64,000 bases of DNA from an uncultured Mycoplasmatota bacterium (lineage in GTDB: Bacteria; Bacillota_I; Bacilli_A; RF39; UBA660). Shown here one piece after another: positions 8,243 to 17,334 of the stretch; within the stretch, counting starts at the first letter, position 1, and each line of letters opens with the position of its first letter. A program made the position numbers and the translations under genes. The DNA is taken from NCBI GenBank assembly GCA_900553395.1, contig USDJ01000002.1, positions 62,001-126,000 on the forward strand, in the 5' to 3' direction. The notes under the pieces are model-generated. The model was not told where the DNA came from. It ran no database searches and saw nothing but the letters and a program-made list of their open reading frames with translations.

Positions 8243-9499
8243 ATAGACTGTTTTATTACTTAAATCTATCTCTTTAATAATTTCTTCCATCTTTTTCATA
8301 TTTAATTCATCTATTTTTTTGTAATCATCTAATATAACTTTTTTATAATTAATTATATTGCTCATTACTTTATTATTTAAAGCATATATGCTATCACTTC
8401 TATATATACAATTACTCTTTCTTACTTTTTTCTTTCTTTCAAATTCACTCTTATCTATAGATAAATCCTTTAATTCTTTTTCTAACAATTCAAGTACTTT
8501 TTTAGTTTCATTTGTCTCTACTATTACTATTATTAGTATATGACTATCAGTACTTAAAATAGAAAAGTCGACATCATTAGTAATTAGGTTTTGTTTTTTT
8601 AAATTTTCATTAAATATAGAAGTTGATCCTATTTTTAAATCAAACAATATACTTAAATATGATTTAACATCATTGATATCTAATTTAACCTTAGAACAAT
8701 CGATTTTGTAGCCTACTCCTAATTTTGATATTTCTATATCCATTTTAGATTTTTCTAATTTTTTTTCAACTTTATTTGGTTCATCATACTTTTTCAATTT
8801 AATTTCAGAAAATTTAGAAAATTCTTTTTTTTCTTGATTTGACTTAACAATATTTATAACATCATCTGGATCAACATTTCCCACTACTGTTAAGAACATA
8901 TTGCTAGGATGATAAAATGTATTATAACAAGTATATAAGTCCTCTTTAGTTATTGAATATACATCTTTTACTGTTCCAGCTATAGGATATTTAATTGGAT
9001 GATTTATAAAAGCGTTATAAATAATTTTACTATATATCTTAAAGAATGGATCGTCTTCATACATACGTATTTCTTGCTCTATTATACCTTTTTCTTTCTC
9101 TACATTTTCATCAGTAAAATAAGGATCTTCTACATAATCTAATAAGTAATTAAGGTTTTCTGATAAAAAGTTAGGTCCACTAAATAAATATGTTGTTTTA
9201 AAATTAGATGTATTAGCGTTTGCGTCGCATCCTCTTTCAGAATAAAATGTGAACGGATCAACATTATCTTTTTGTTCAAACATTTTGTGTTCTAAAAAAT
9301 GTGCTACGCCAAGTGGAACAGATACCATTTTCTTTTTTCCTATTGGTACAAATTCATGATTTATAGATCCAAACTTAGTAGAAAGAGTTGCATATATTCC
9401 ATTAACATTATCTTTTGGAATAACATAAACTTCTAATCCATTTTTAAGCTTTTCTTCATAAAGATCAAGTCCCAATCTTACTAAATTACTCTTCTTCAT
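8225..9499 (-). CDS. M16 family metallopeptidase (YmfH-like, catalytic partner)
   Basis: 424 residues, in the insulinase/pitrilysin superfamily. The inverted zinc motif HxxEH is present as HFLEH (about residues 67-71), and the downstream glutamate ligand region reads KEKGIIEQEIRMYEDDP. The start at ATG follows AAGGTG. Four further codons upstream beginning with GTG are less likely. It overlaps the end of the gene before it, which encodes a related protein without the zinc motif, so the pair probably forms a two-subunit peptidase as in Bacillus ymfF/ymfH. The natural substrate is unknown. Confidence 0.9.
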   Translation of the reverse strand: MKKSNLVRLGLDLYEEKLKNGLEVYVIPKDNVNGIYATLSTKFGSINHEFVPIGKKKMVSVPLGVAHFLEHKMFEQKDNVDPFTFYSERGCDANANTSNFKTTYLFSGPNFLSENLNYLLDYVEDPYFTDENVEKEKGIIEQEIRMYEDDPFFKIYSKIIYNAFINHPIKYPIAGTVKDVYSITKEDLYTCYNTFYHPSNMFLTVVGNVDPDDVINIVKSNQEKKEFSKFSEIKLKKYDEPNKVEKKLEKSKMDIEISKLGVGYKIDCSKVKLDINDVKSYLSILFDLKIGSTSIFNENLKKQNLITNDVDFSILSTDSHILIIVIVETNETKKVLELLEKELKDLSIDKSEFERKKKVRKSNCIYRSDSIYALNNKVMSNIINYKKVILDDYKKIDELNMKKMEEIIKEIDLSNKTVYIINKS

Positions 9500-10769
9500 C
9501 TGATTCACCTTCTAACAAATAAATAGTATCTAAATGTATTTTACTTGCTAATTTAACAACATCCTTTTTGCTAACTCTGTTTATTTTAGATAGTCTATCT
9601 TTTATATCATCACTGCCCAAGTACTCCATACCTGAATAAAGACTTAAAATGCTATCTGGATTATCTTCTAATTCTTTTAAACTGTTTATGTATGTTACTT
9701 TAGCCTTTACTATATCGTCATTTGAAAATTTTCCTTTTTTCATATTTACGATTTCAGCTTTTATTAGTGATAAAGCTTTCTTGAAATCTTTTTTATTAAT
9801 GCCAGCATTAATAATCATAATACTACTTAATGGTACACCTGATGATGAAATATAATAGCACAAACTATTTTTTTCTCTAACTGTTTTAAATAACTTAGAA
9901 TCAGGTCCACCACCTAATATATAAGAATATACATTCAAAACATATCTAAGTTCAAAATTTGTCATTTTATCTATTTTCATTCCAAGTACTAATTTACTTT
10001 GACTAATCTTTTGTTTTTCTTTTACTTTTTTTGGAAATAACCTAGTTCTTTTAGGCTCTAAAAAATGTGTGTCACTAGGTTTTTTTAATGTCTTTATATT
10101 AGCAAAGTTATCTTCTATTATTTTTTTAACATGTCTTTCATTTACATTACCTATTACAAATATATCGATTATATCACTGTTTAAAATTGATTCATAATAT
10201 TGATATAATACTCGAGGTGTTATTTTTTCTAAGTCTTCTAGATATCCACAACTTCTATATGACATATAAGAATTAGGAGACATATTTTCAAGCATTCTAA
10301 CTCTACTAAAACCATCTGGGTTTTCTTTTTGAGATATTATATTATTTTTTAAAATGTTATAAGATAAATTAAAGTTTTCTTCATCGAATTTTGTTACACT
10401 TGTTTTAACTACATTAGGTTTAAATATCATATCTGCTAAAAACTTAATAGACTTATCCATCATTCCTTCTTCAGTATATTCCTCATTTAAAAAAGTAACA
10501 TCATAACTCATAACATTATATTTTCCAGATAAATAATTCATTCCCCTGAAGCATAATTCATATAACTCTTCAGTAGCTATAGTCATAAGTCTTTTAGTAG
10601 GATAAGCTAGCGTAGATTCACAAAGCATATTAACAATCATATTTCTATAAGTTATTTCTTCTTTTACAAGTTTTCTTTTAAAATTAACTTTAACTGTAAC
10701 TGTTTTAAACTTATCGGTTTTAATAATATGTAAATTATATGAATAATTGCTAGTCTTCTTATATTTCAT
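9486..10769 (-). CDS. M16 family peptidase-like protein (YmfF-like, non-catalytic partner)
   Basis: 427 residues related in fold to the neighbouring M16 peptidase. Instead of HxxEH the equivalent region reads MLCESTLAYPTKRLM, so the zinc site is missing. The second half keeps the substrate-cradle features of M16 C-terminal domains (YSYILGGGPDSKLFKTVREKN). It ends in acidic residues (EGESDEEE). The gene overlaps the start of the active partner by about 14 bases, which suggests translational coupling and a heterodimer. Confidence 0.88.
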   Translation of the reverse strand: MKYKKTSNYSYNLHIIKTDKFKTVTVKVNFKRKLVKEEITYRNMIVNMLCESTLAYPTKRLMTIATEELYELCFRGMNYLSGKYNVMSYDVTFLNEEYTEEGMMDKSIKFLADMIFKPNVVKTSVTKFDEENFNLSYNILKNNIISQKENPDGFSRVRMLENMSPNSYMSYRSCGYLEDLEKITPRVLYQYYESILNSDIIDIFVIGNVNERHVKKIIEDNFANIKTLKKPSDTHFLEPKRTRLFPKKVKEKQKISQSKLVLGMKIDKMTNFELRYVLNVYSYILGGGPDSKLFKTVREKNSLCYYISSSGVPLSSIMIINAGINKKDFKKALSLIKAEIVNMKKGKFSNDDIVKAKVTYINSLKELEDNPDSILSLYSGMEYLGSDDIKDRLSKINRVSKKDVVKLASKIHLDTIYLLEGESDEEE

Positions 10770-10823
10770 TGTATCACCTCTATTTTATTATGTTCATAAT
10801 ATTATAAACTAATCACTAAGACA

Positions 10824-10832
10824 ATTATATCA
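10824..10832 (-). promoter_or_regulatory. Extended -10 promoter of the M16 pair
   Basis: TGATATAAT (TGnTATAAT) lies 55 bases upstream of the start codon, with TTTAGA at the -35 distance. Confidence 0.55.
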
Positions 10833-10889
10833 TACTTTCTAACTTTTCTAAAAAAAAGATAAAATAAAACTTATATTAATAATAAGTAT

Positions 10890-10920
10890 ACAAAAAAAGA
10901 GAATTTAAAAATCCTCTTTA
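10890..10920 (-). terminator. Terminator downstream of the YihY-family gene
   Basis: AAAGAG pairs with CTCTTT across an A/T-rich inner loop, followed by seven Ts. It stands about 50 bases after the stop codon. Confidence 0.5.
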
Positions 10921-10968
10921 TTACCTTTTTAGTAGTCTATGTGTACTCGGTAATTAAGTACATTATTA

Positions 10969-11793
10969 TTATTCACTAATTTCTGGTTTATATTCATAAG
11001 CCTTAACATTTATTGCTATACCTATAACTAAAATATAAGATATTATATAGACAATAAGCATAAGTATTATAATATTAGACATACTTCCATAAAATAAGTC
11101 ATAATGAGTAAAATGAGTTACCCAGTAAGAATATATTTGAATTATAACTATCCAGCAAATAGTAGTAAATGCAGCACCTAAAGTTGTATGCTTACTCATG
11201 ATTTTCCAGTCTGGCGCTATTGTATAAATAAGCTTAACATTAAAGAATATTATAAATATTGAAAATGGCCATTTTAATACCGAGAATATATTTTTGATTA
11301 AATTTACTACTGATTTATCTTTTATATAAGATAGCGAAAACGATAGCAAATGATTTCCAAATCCTAAGAACACTAGTAAAAACATTAAGGCAAATATAAT
11401 TAACACTATTAAAAATATTGCTTTTATTCTTCTTTTTATATAATCAGAATTAGGAAAACCATATAAATTATTACTTGCAAGTATTATAGCATCAGCTCCA
11501 TTACTTGCTAAATAAAAACCAATTATCATAAATATTCCAATATTGCTATCGAAACCTTTTCCATCTATAAAAGCAACTAAAACGTTTGCTACATCTTTAG
11601 GTAAAGTTGTATTTATAACATTAATTAGTGATCCTATATTAACTCCTAACTCAGATGCTATAACTCCAATAAGTGTTAAAATTGGAAATATAGAAAGCAT
11701 TAAAAAGAATGCTAAATTTCCAGGTAAATAAGCCATGCTTGGATTAAAAACTATATTCCATAACTTCTTTACATATGTTTTAATTTTATTCAT
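10969..11793 (-). CDS. YihY/virulence factor BrkB family membrane protein
   Basis: 274 residues and about six membrane spans. The family core LAFFLMLSIFPILTLIG near residues 28-44 and the segment FLASNGADAIILASNNLYG are visible. The middle and C-terminal helices are strongly hydrophobic. The old name RNase BN for this family was a misassignment, and its molecular role is not settled. It directly follows the omega-subunit gene with a seven-base gap, probably in one transcript. Confidence 0.88.
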   Translation of the reverse strand: MNKIKTYVKKLWNIVFNPSMAYLPGNLAFFLMLSIFPILTLIGVIASELGVNIGSLINVINTTLPKDVANVLVAFIDGKGFDSNIGIFMIIGFYLASNGADAIILASNNLYGFPNSDYIKRRIKAIFLIVLIIFALMFLLVFLGFGNHLLSFSLSYIKDKSVVNLIKNIFSVLKWPFSIFIIFFNVKLIYTIAPDWKIMSKHTTLGAAFTTICWIVIIQIYSYWVTHFTHYDLFYGSMSNIIILMLIVYIISYILVIGIAINVKAYEYKPEISE

Positions 11794-11799
11794 ATAATC

Positions 11800-11994
11800 C
11801 TACTTCTCTTTTATATGTATTAATCCTTTTGATACTTCTTCTAATGCTTTTCCGATATTCTTAGAAGATTTATATTCGTTTAATTGGTAATATTCAGTTT
11901 CTTCCATTTCTTTAACTCTTTTAGAAACTATATTAACAAGTAAAAATTTAGATCCAACTACATTTAATAATTTATCTATTGATGGATATATCAT
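11800..11994 (-). CDS. rpoZ: DNA-directed RNA polymerase omega subunit
   Basis: 64 residues. The omega signature is seen at the N-terminus (YPSIDKLLNVVGSKFLLVNIVSKRV) and in the C-terminal helix (KNIGKALEEVSKGLI). Omega helps assemble and stabilise the core polymerase. It starts after AAGGAGG. A TTGAAT-17-TATATT promoter-like pair lies upstream, in the gap that separates it from the phosphorylase gene. Confidence 0.88.
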   Translation of the reverse strand: MIYPSIDKLLNVVGSKFLLVNIVSKRVKEMEETEYYQLNEYKSSKNIGKALEEVSKGLIHIKEK

Positions 11995-12083
11995 AAATTC
12001 GCCTCCTTAAAATTATTAATATTAATATAATATATATTTATTCATTATTCAAGTTATTTCCAAAAACTTGACATTTATTTACA

Positions 12084-13358
12084 TTATTTTATTATGTCTA
12101 GTATAAGTTTTGGTAAGTTACTAAGTTCTTCATCAATTTGAAAACAGTCTAATATTTGAGTCATACTTACATCTTTATCTTTTAAATAAACTTTTAGTAA
12201 CTCTTCATCCTTTTCTACTTTATCTCCTACTTTTTTATTTAAAACTAAGCCTACTTCATAATCTATTTTATCTTCCAAAGTATTTCTTCCAGCACCTATT
12301 AATTTTGCAATTTCACCAAGTGCTTCAGCATCTATTTTGCTAACATAACCGCTCTTATCACTTTTTATAGAAAAAACTTTATCAGATACCTTTAAGCTTT
12401 TTATATCTCCGCCTTGATATTTAACAAGTTCTTCAAATTTTTTATATGCCTCTCCATTATTTAATTGCTTAAATAATAAGTTCTTGGCTTCCTCATTTGG
12501 TATTTTCTTTACAGCACCTATTATTATTGAACATAATGTTATAACAACTTCTAATAAGTCACTTGGCCCATTGCCCTTTAAAGTATCGATAGCTTCTTCT
12601 ACTTCTAAAGCATTACCTATTGCGTATCCTAAAGGTTCATCCATATTAGTTATAATACAAATAGTAGGCTTTCTATAGGCTTTTCCTATTTTAACCATTA
12701 AATTAGATAGCTTTCTAGCATCGTCTAAATTTTTAATTAATGCACCACTACCTACTTTTACATCTATTAAAATTATATCAGCACCACTAGCTATTTTTTT
12801 AGACATAATACTAGAAGCAATAAGAGGTATTGAAGATACAGTACCAGTCACATCACGCAAAGCATATATTTTTTTATCGGCTGGAACCAAATTACCAGTT
12901 TGTCCTACTAAAGCTATATTTATTTTATTTACTTGCTCAATAAATTCGTCAATACTAATTTTAGTATTAAATCCTTTAATAGATTCTAATTTATCAATAG
13001 TACCGCCAGTATGACCTAGTCCTCTTCCACTCATCTTAGCTATTTTTATTCCAAGTGATGCTAAGAGTGGTCCTAAAACTAAAGTAACTTTATCACCAAC
13101 ACCACCAGTTGAATGTTTGTCTACTATTATTCCATCTATTTTACTTAAGTCAATAACATCACCACTGTGAAGCATTATATCTGTCAAGTCTATTGTTTCA
13201 CGATCAGACATACCATTTATTACAATAGCCATTAAAAGTGAGCTCATCTGATAATCTTTTATGCTACCATCTAAGTATCCATTAACAAAAAATTTAATTT
13301 CATCTCTTGTAAGTTCTTCATTTAATCTCTTTTTAGTTATTATATCTATTATAGTCAT
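12084..13358 (-). CDS. pdp: Pyrimidine-nucleoside (thymidine) phosphorylase
   Basis: 424 residues, glycosyltransferase family 3 type. It splits thymidine, deoxyuridine or uridine with phosphate in nucleoside salvage. The signature KMSGRGLGHTGGTIDKLE and the phosphate/substrate loop DKHSTGGVGDKVTL are intact. The C-terminal domain (KSDKSGYVSKIDAEALGEIAKLIGAGR) is the typical lid. No other deo genes are next to it. Pdp rather than DeoA is preferred because the relatives in Bacilli act on both uridine and thymidine. That choice is inference. Confidence 0.93.
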   Translation of the reverse strand: MTIIDIITKKRLNEELTRDEIKFFVNGYLDGSIKDYQMSSLLMAIVINGMSDRETIDLTDIMLHSGDVIDLSKIDGIIVDKHSTGGVGDKVTLVLGPLLASLGIKIAKMSGRGLGHTGGTIDKLESIKGFNTKISIDEFIEQVNKINIALVGQTGNLVPADKKIYALRDVTGTVSSIPLIASSIMSKKIASGADIILIDVKVGSGALIKNLDDARKLSNLMVKIGKAYRKPTICIITNMDEPLGYAIGNALEVEEAIDTLKGNGPSDLLEVVITLCSIIIGAVKKIPNEEAKNLLFKQLNNGEAYKKFEELVKYQGGDIKSLKVSDKVFSIKSDKSGYVSKIDAEALGEIAKLIGAGRNTLEDKIDYEVGLVLNKKVGDKVEKDEELLKVYLKDKDVSMTQILDCFQIDEELSNLPKLILDIIK

Positions 13359-13386
13359 ATTATCACCATACTAATTATAACACAAA

Positions 13387-13420
13387 ATAAAAAAACTGTT
13401 AACTATCTCTAACAGTTTTA
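13387..13420 (-). terminator. Terminator after the nucleotidyltransferase gene
   Basis: AAAACTGTTA pairs with TAACAGTTTT around an eight-base loop, followed by a T-tract. Strong. Confidence 0.85.
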
Positions 13421-13442
13421 TTCTTTATATTTTAGCTTTTTA

Positions 13443-14219
13443 TTAATCAGCTATTACAAGTAAATAATTTAAACTTTCATCAAATCCTATTTTACTTTCT
13501 TTAATAGTTTTATAAAATAGATCAAGAAGACTATCCATACAACTTTCTAATTCTTCTTTACTTAAGAATTTTGGAATTGTATTATGAATATTAGATAAAA
13601 AGCAATCATTTAATTCATTGTAAGCTTTAAATTCATGCATTTTTTTACCTTCGTTTAAACCTTCTATATTCATCACATTTGTTCTAGCACTATTTAATAA
13701 TTGATAAGCATATATGTAATTTTCTCTTTTAATAGCTATTTTAAATTTTCTTACTGAATATAAAAACTCATAGTTAATTTTATCATCTATTCCATAATTA
13801 GATTTTTTTTCTTTAAATATCTCAAGTCCATTTTTTAAATGTTCTCTTAATTTATTACAAGAATCTACACCGACTTTGATTTCAGTTGAACTTATTTTTA
13901 AGTCTTTTAATGGACCGAACGATATATCAGAACTTAATCCATTTTTTAAATAAATAGATACTCCCCATATTCTATCTGACCACTTTCTTTCAACTAAAGC
14001 ACCTATTTCATCGTTATTAAAAAACGATACAATCTCATCTCTTACTACTTTAGTTTCTACATCATCTTTATATGCCATCATAAAGTCGCAATCCGAATAT
14101 ATATCTTTAAATCCTTTTGATGAGGATCCTATTAAGTATGTTCCAATTATATTTTCTGATAACTTTACTTTTTCAAGTATGTTGTCAAAAAATAACTTTC
14201 TATCTTCAATTTTATACAA
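13443..14219 (-). CDS. Nucleotidyltransferase-domain protein
   Basis: 258 residues. The N-terminal half carries a pol-beta-type nucleotidyltransferase motif: YLIGSSSKGFKDIYSDCDFM, where GSS is followed by the DxD pair (D-C-D). A third acidic residue may be in the DISFGPL strand. The C-terminal half is helical (KFKIAIKRENYIYAYQLLNSARTNVMN), like substrate-binding domains of aminoglycoside or MNT-type transferases. The substrate is unknown, and nothing nearby suggests an antitoxin HEPN partner. It sits 17 bases downstream of the coiled-coil gene. Confidence 0.75.
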   Translation of the reverse strand: MYKIEDRKLFFDNILEKVKLSENIIGTYLIGSSSKGFKDIYSDCDFMMAYKDDVETKVVRDEIVSFFNNDEIGALVERKWSDRIWGVSIYLKNGLSSDISFGPLKDLKISSTEIKVGVDSCNKLREHLKNGLEIFKEKKSNYGIDDKINYEFLYSVRKFKIAIKRENYIYAYQLLNSARTNVMNIEGLNEGKKMHEFKAYNELNDCFLSNIHNTIPKFLSKEELESCMDSLLDLFYKTIKESKIGFDESLNYLLVIAD

Positions 14220-14236
14220 TTACATCACTCCTAATC

Positions 14237-15616
14237 CTAGAAAGAATTATAATTTTTTACTTTTTGCATTTTTTCTTTATTCATTTTATCTTCTTCTCGT
14301 AGCTTTTTATCCATTTTTCCAAGTTTAGTTTGCTGCAGTAAAATGCTTTTTTCTATTTCTTCTATCCTTTTTAACATCTCACTATATTCCGGTAAAATAA
14401 CATCAAATTCGCTAAAATAATTTTTTAGGTTTGATTTTAGCTTTTCTATTTCATTTAATGAATCAGTTAAAACTAAATTAGTATATTCTAACTTATCCTT
14501 AACACCTGAAATTTTTTTAGATAAGTCTTCATAGTTATAATCGATAACCATTTTTTCTTTTCTTTCAAGACCCTTATTTAATTGTTTTAATCCCTTGTTT
14601 ACCATAGTAGCGCCTAAAGAAATACCAAATAATTTAAGTCCAGTAAATGGTATAGTAAGTATTCCTCCAGCGATTCTTGCAACGGAAGATAAAATTTTTC
14701 CATATCCGCTATATTCTACTTTTGTTCTAACTTCCTTCTCGAAAAATGAAGCTTTTGTATACATCTCATCAATAACGCTCTTTTGATATTCTAATTCTTT
14801 TTTTACAACTTCTTCTATAGAATCAAGTTGATTAATTTTTTCTTTTTCCTTATTGAATTTTATTTTTACTTGTTTTTGTTCCTGCTTCAATGAATCTATA
14901 TCTGTTCCAACTTTAACAGTAGTATCATATGAAATAGTTATACCATCAATTTTACTTATTTCTTTTTTACATACTTTTAATAACATTTCCATTTCATTTA
15001 AAGAAGCTAAAGATTTATAATCTTCTATTCCAGATATAAGTTTAATACTCTCTAGTATAGAAAAGTCACTTAAATCATATTTTTGCGATGCTACATCAAA
15101 TTGCTCTTTAAGTTTTTTTACTTTTTTTCTAAGCTCTTCATACTCTTTTTCTAGTTGTTCGGTATTTTGATTTTTTTCTTTTGAGGATTTTTTTATCACA
15201 TCAATAGAATCATTTATATCTTTAATATTATCTAATGATTTATTAATGAAATCTTTTACTTCTTTTAATATTACAATCTCATCTTCTGTTTTACTTTGTT
15301 CTTTTTCTAAGTCAATTTCTCGTGGGAGACTTTTAGCACTCTCTAAAGATTTTAACCTGAATTCTCCAGGTAATTCCTCTTTAAAATGTGCCTTAAATCT
15401 TATATCATCCAAGGCTTTTTTATCTTCAAAAGGTAAAATACTAGGATCATTTGAATAACTAAACTGCTTTAACGTCTTTAGATATTCTGCTTGCTTTTTT
15501 TTACTTTCTATAGTATATTCGCTTTCCTTTAACTCTTTCTTTTTATAACGCATTCTATAAAGCATACTTATTAATCTATCCCTTACAGAACCTTTTGCAC
15601 CTCTATTACCATTCAT
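14237..15616 (-). CDS. Large coiled-coil protein with one hydrophobic segment, function unknown
   Basis: About 459 residues, rich in Lys/Glu with long heptad-like helices (about 100-180 and 220-300). A single apolar segment lies near residues 315-350 (SSVARIAGGILTIPFTGLKL then FGISLGATMVNKGL), followed by another coiled coil to the end. The segment is glycine-rich and could be a membrane hairpin. An earlier in-frame ATG lies at the edge of the lepB terminator. The ATG at 15616 has GGTGA at good spacing and is preferred. It shares an operon with the nucleotidyltransferase. No family recognised. Confidence 0.7.
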   Translation of the reverse strand: MNGNRGAKGSVRDRLISMLYRMRYKKKELKESEYTIESKKKQAEYLKTLKQFSYSNDPSILPFEDKKALDDIRFKAHFKEELPGEFRLKSLESAKSLPREIDLEKEQSKTEDEIVILKEVKDFINKSLDNIKDINDSIDVIKKSSKEKNQNTEQLEKEYEELRKKVKKLKEQFDVASQKYDLSDFSILESIKLISGIEDYKSLASLNEMEMLLKVCKKEISKIDGITISYDTTVKVGTDIDSLKQEQKQVKIKFNKEKEKINQLDSIEEVVKKELEYQKSVIDEMYTKASFFEKEVRTKVEYSGYGKILSSVARIAGGILTIPFTGLKLFGISLGATMVNKGLKQLNKGLERKEKMVIDYNYEDLSKKISGVKDKLEYTNLVLTDSLNEIEKLKSNLKNYFSEFDVILPEYSEMLKRIEEIEKSILLQQTKLGKMDKKLREEDKMNKEKMQKVKNYNSF

Positions 15617-15640
15617 ACTATTCACCAATTTCATTATATC

Positions 15641-15666
15641 AAAAAAAAAGCGCATTTTCTAGCGCT
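15641..15666 (-). terminator. Terminator after lepB
   Basis: AGCGC pairs with GCGCT around an eight-base loop, followed by nine Ts. It overlaps the lepB stop codon. Confidence 0.8.
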
Positions 15667-16168
15667 AATTAAATTTACCTATTTTAGTCAATGGAAAAAT
15701 CCTAATCTTAGTTTTCCCAACTATATCACTTTTTTTAATAAGTCCAATTCTATAATCTCTACTATCCATAGAATTACCCCTATTATCTCCCATTACAAAA
15801 TAATAATTATCAGGTATCTGTTCATATCCGTATAATTCCATAAGAGAAAAATCTCCAGTACGAGATGTCGTTTTATCTTCTATTTTTTCACCATTTATAA
15901 AAAGCTCATTATCTATATATTCAATTTTGTCTCCAGGAAGTCCTATAATTCTTTTTACTATTTTAGATCCTCCAATTTTTACAACCACAATATCAAATCT
16001 ATTATAGTTTTTAGACATTTTATTTAAGATTAAAATATCACCATTATCTAGAGTAGAATACATAGATTTACCATCAACTCTTACTGGAGTTACTATAAAT
16101 GTTCTAATTAAAACTACAGTTATAATTATAACTATATAAGGATATATTTCTTTTAAATATTTTTTCAT
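15665..16168 (-). CDS. lepB: Signal peptidase I
   Basis: 167 residues with one N-terminal membrane anchor (about 8-27). The catalytic Ser is in GKSMYSTLDNGD, the general-base Lys in KIVKRIIGLPGD, and the box E motif is MGDNRGNSMDSRDYR. It removes signal peptides from exported proteins outside the membrane. It lies 33 bases after rplS, a common Firmicutes neighbour, and shares its promoter. Confidence 0.95.
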   Translation of the reverse strand: MKKYLKEIYPYIVIIITVVLIRTFIVTPVRVDGKSMYSTLDNGDILILNKMSKNYNRFDIVVVKIGGSKIVKRIIGLPGDKIEYIDNELFINGEKIEDKTTSRTGDFSLMELYGYEQIPDNYYFVMGDNRGNSMDSRDYRIGLIKKSDIVGKTKIRIFPLTKIGKFN

Positions 16169-16201
16169 ATTTCACCTAACAAAAATAAGGCATAAGCCTT
16201 A

Positions 16202-16555
16202 TTATACTCTTTCTTTAATCTTTGGTGTTTTTAAAGACTTTCTAATCCATGTTGGTTTAGCTTTTCTAACTTTACCTTTTCTAACAACTTCGATTTTATC
16301 AATTCTTGGTGAATTAACAGGTAATGTTTTTTCAGTACCTACATTTCCAGACATTTTTCTTACTGTAAATGTTTTGCTAACTCCTGAACCTTTAATAGCC
16401 ATAACTATGCCTTCAAAAGCTTGAATTCTTACCTTTTTATTACCTGATGCGTCTGTTTCATCAATTTTAATATCAACTCTTACAGTGTCTCCAGCTCTAA
16501 ATTCTGGTATATCAGTTCTTATTTGCTTTTGAGTAATCTTTTCTATTAAATTCAC
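16202..16555 (-). CDS. rplS: Large ribosomal subunit protein bL19
   Basis: 117 residues, full length. N-terminal IPEFRAGDTVRV, central RIQAFEGIVMAIKG and C-terminal KVRRAK-like GKVRKAKPTW are diagnostic. The start is GTG, nine bases after AAGGAG. It is transcribed from a consensus promoter through a structured leader and continues into lepB. Confidence 0.97.
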   Translation of the reverse strand: MNLIEKITQKQIRTDIPEFRAGDTVRVDIKIDETDASGNKKVRIQAFEGIVMAIKGSGVSKTFTVRKMSGNVGTEKTLPVNSPRIDKIEVVRKGKVRKAKPTWIRKSLKTPKIKERV

Positions 16556-16634
16556 AATGTCACTCTCCTTTTCTAGTTTATGATCTTGAACTCTATATAT
16601 ACTAAAAATAAACTAATCAGCGGATCACATTAAT
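16556..16634 (-). promoter_or_regulatory. Candidate L19 leader (autoregulatory 5' UTR)
   Basis: The transcript between the promoter and the bL19 start can fold a helix from TAGTTTAT and ATAAACTA placed about 30 bases apart, ending just before the ribosome-binding site. A leader of this kind is known for bL19 in Bacilli. Assignment rests on position and pairing only. Confidence 0.5.
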
Positions 16635-16635
16635 G

Positions 16636-16664
16636 ATTCTAACATATTTACTTATTATTTGCAA
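16636..16664 (-). promoter_or_regulatory. Promoter of rplS-lepB
   Basis: TTGCAA, 17-base spacer, TAGAAT, with TG one base ahead of the -10. Confidence 0.8.
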
Positions 16665-16723
16665 GACTTTTATATGATTATGAGTAAAAATTTATAATAA
16701 TTTTAATACAATTATTATTTAAA

Positions 16724-16748
16724 ATAAAAAAAGGAAAAATCCTTTTTA
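16724..16748 (-). terminator. Terminator after rpmA
   Basis: AAAAAGG pairs with CCTTTTT around a short loop, followed by more Ts. It overlaps the rpmA stop. Confidence 0.75.
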
Positions 16749-17033
16749 TAAACTTTCGTAAACACTAACTTGTTTTCTGTCTTTACCTAAGCGTTCATAT
16801 TTTACATATCCACTTACTTTAGCATATACAGTATCGTCAGATCCTATTCCAGCATTAACTCCTGGATAAATTTTTGTTCCTCTTTGTCTATATAAAATAG
16901 ATCCACCAGTTACATATTCACCATCAGCAGCTTTCGCTCCTAATCTTCTACCAGCAGAATCTCTACCATTTTTTGTAGATCCTTGACCTTTTTTATGTGC
17001 GAATAATTGGATATTTAATGTCATCAATTTCAT
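16746..17033 (-). CDS. rpmA: Large ribosomal subunit protein bL27 (with cleavable N-terminal extension)
   Basis: 95 residues. The core HKKGQGSTKNGRDSAGRRLG is canonical. It is preceded by a short Firmicutes-type extension ending LNIQLFA, which the protease Prp removes after the FA so that the mature N-terminus can reach the peptidyl-transferase centre. The prp gene is directly upstream in the same operon. The ATG at 17033 has GGAGG eight bases upstream. A GTG three codons earlier would overlap that site and is rejected. Confidence 0.96.
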   Translation of the reverse strand: MKLMTLNIQLFAHKKGQGSTKNGRDSAGRRLGAKAADGEYVTGGSILYRQRGTKIYPGVNAGIGSDDTVYAKVSGYVKYERLGKDRKQVSVYESL

Positions 17034-17046
17034 AGATGGCACCTCC

Positions 17047-17334
17047 CTATCTAATTTCTATATATTTATTATATTGTTTTTTTAAATCTTTTAGCAAAGC
17101 TATCATATTATCTATTAATTTATCTATTACTTCGCTATGTTTTAATACTTTAATGAGTAAATATCCATCTTTACTATCGTATGATATACAGTCCTCATCT
17201 ATACTTATCAAAGCATTTACTGTAGTTATACAAATAGAAGACACAGATGCGCAAACTATATCAGATCCCTCAGTACTATATCCAGAATGACCTTTTATAG
17301 TTATTTCATCTTTATCAATTTTTACTTTAATCAT
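17047..17334 (-). CDS. prp: Ribosomal-processing cysteine protease Prp
   Basis: 95 residues. The catalytic His is in KGHSGYS and the Cys in GSDIVCASVSS, as in YsxB/Prp. It cleaves the N-terminal extension of bL27. It overlaps the rplU stop by one base (TAATG) and sits between rplU and rpmA, the conserved order. Confidence 0.95.
   Translation of the reverse strand: MIKVKIDKDEITIKGHSGYSTEGSDIVCASVSSICITTVNALISIDEDCISYDSKDGYLLIKVLKHSEVIDKLIDNMIALLKDLKKQYNKYIEIR

Noticed and set aside
13443..14219. Nucleotidyltransferase as the antitoxin half of an MNT/HEPN pair
   Set aside because: It is too long for a minimal MNT antitoxin and the neighbour is a coiled-coil protein without a HEPN R-x4-6-H motif that I can see.
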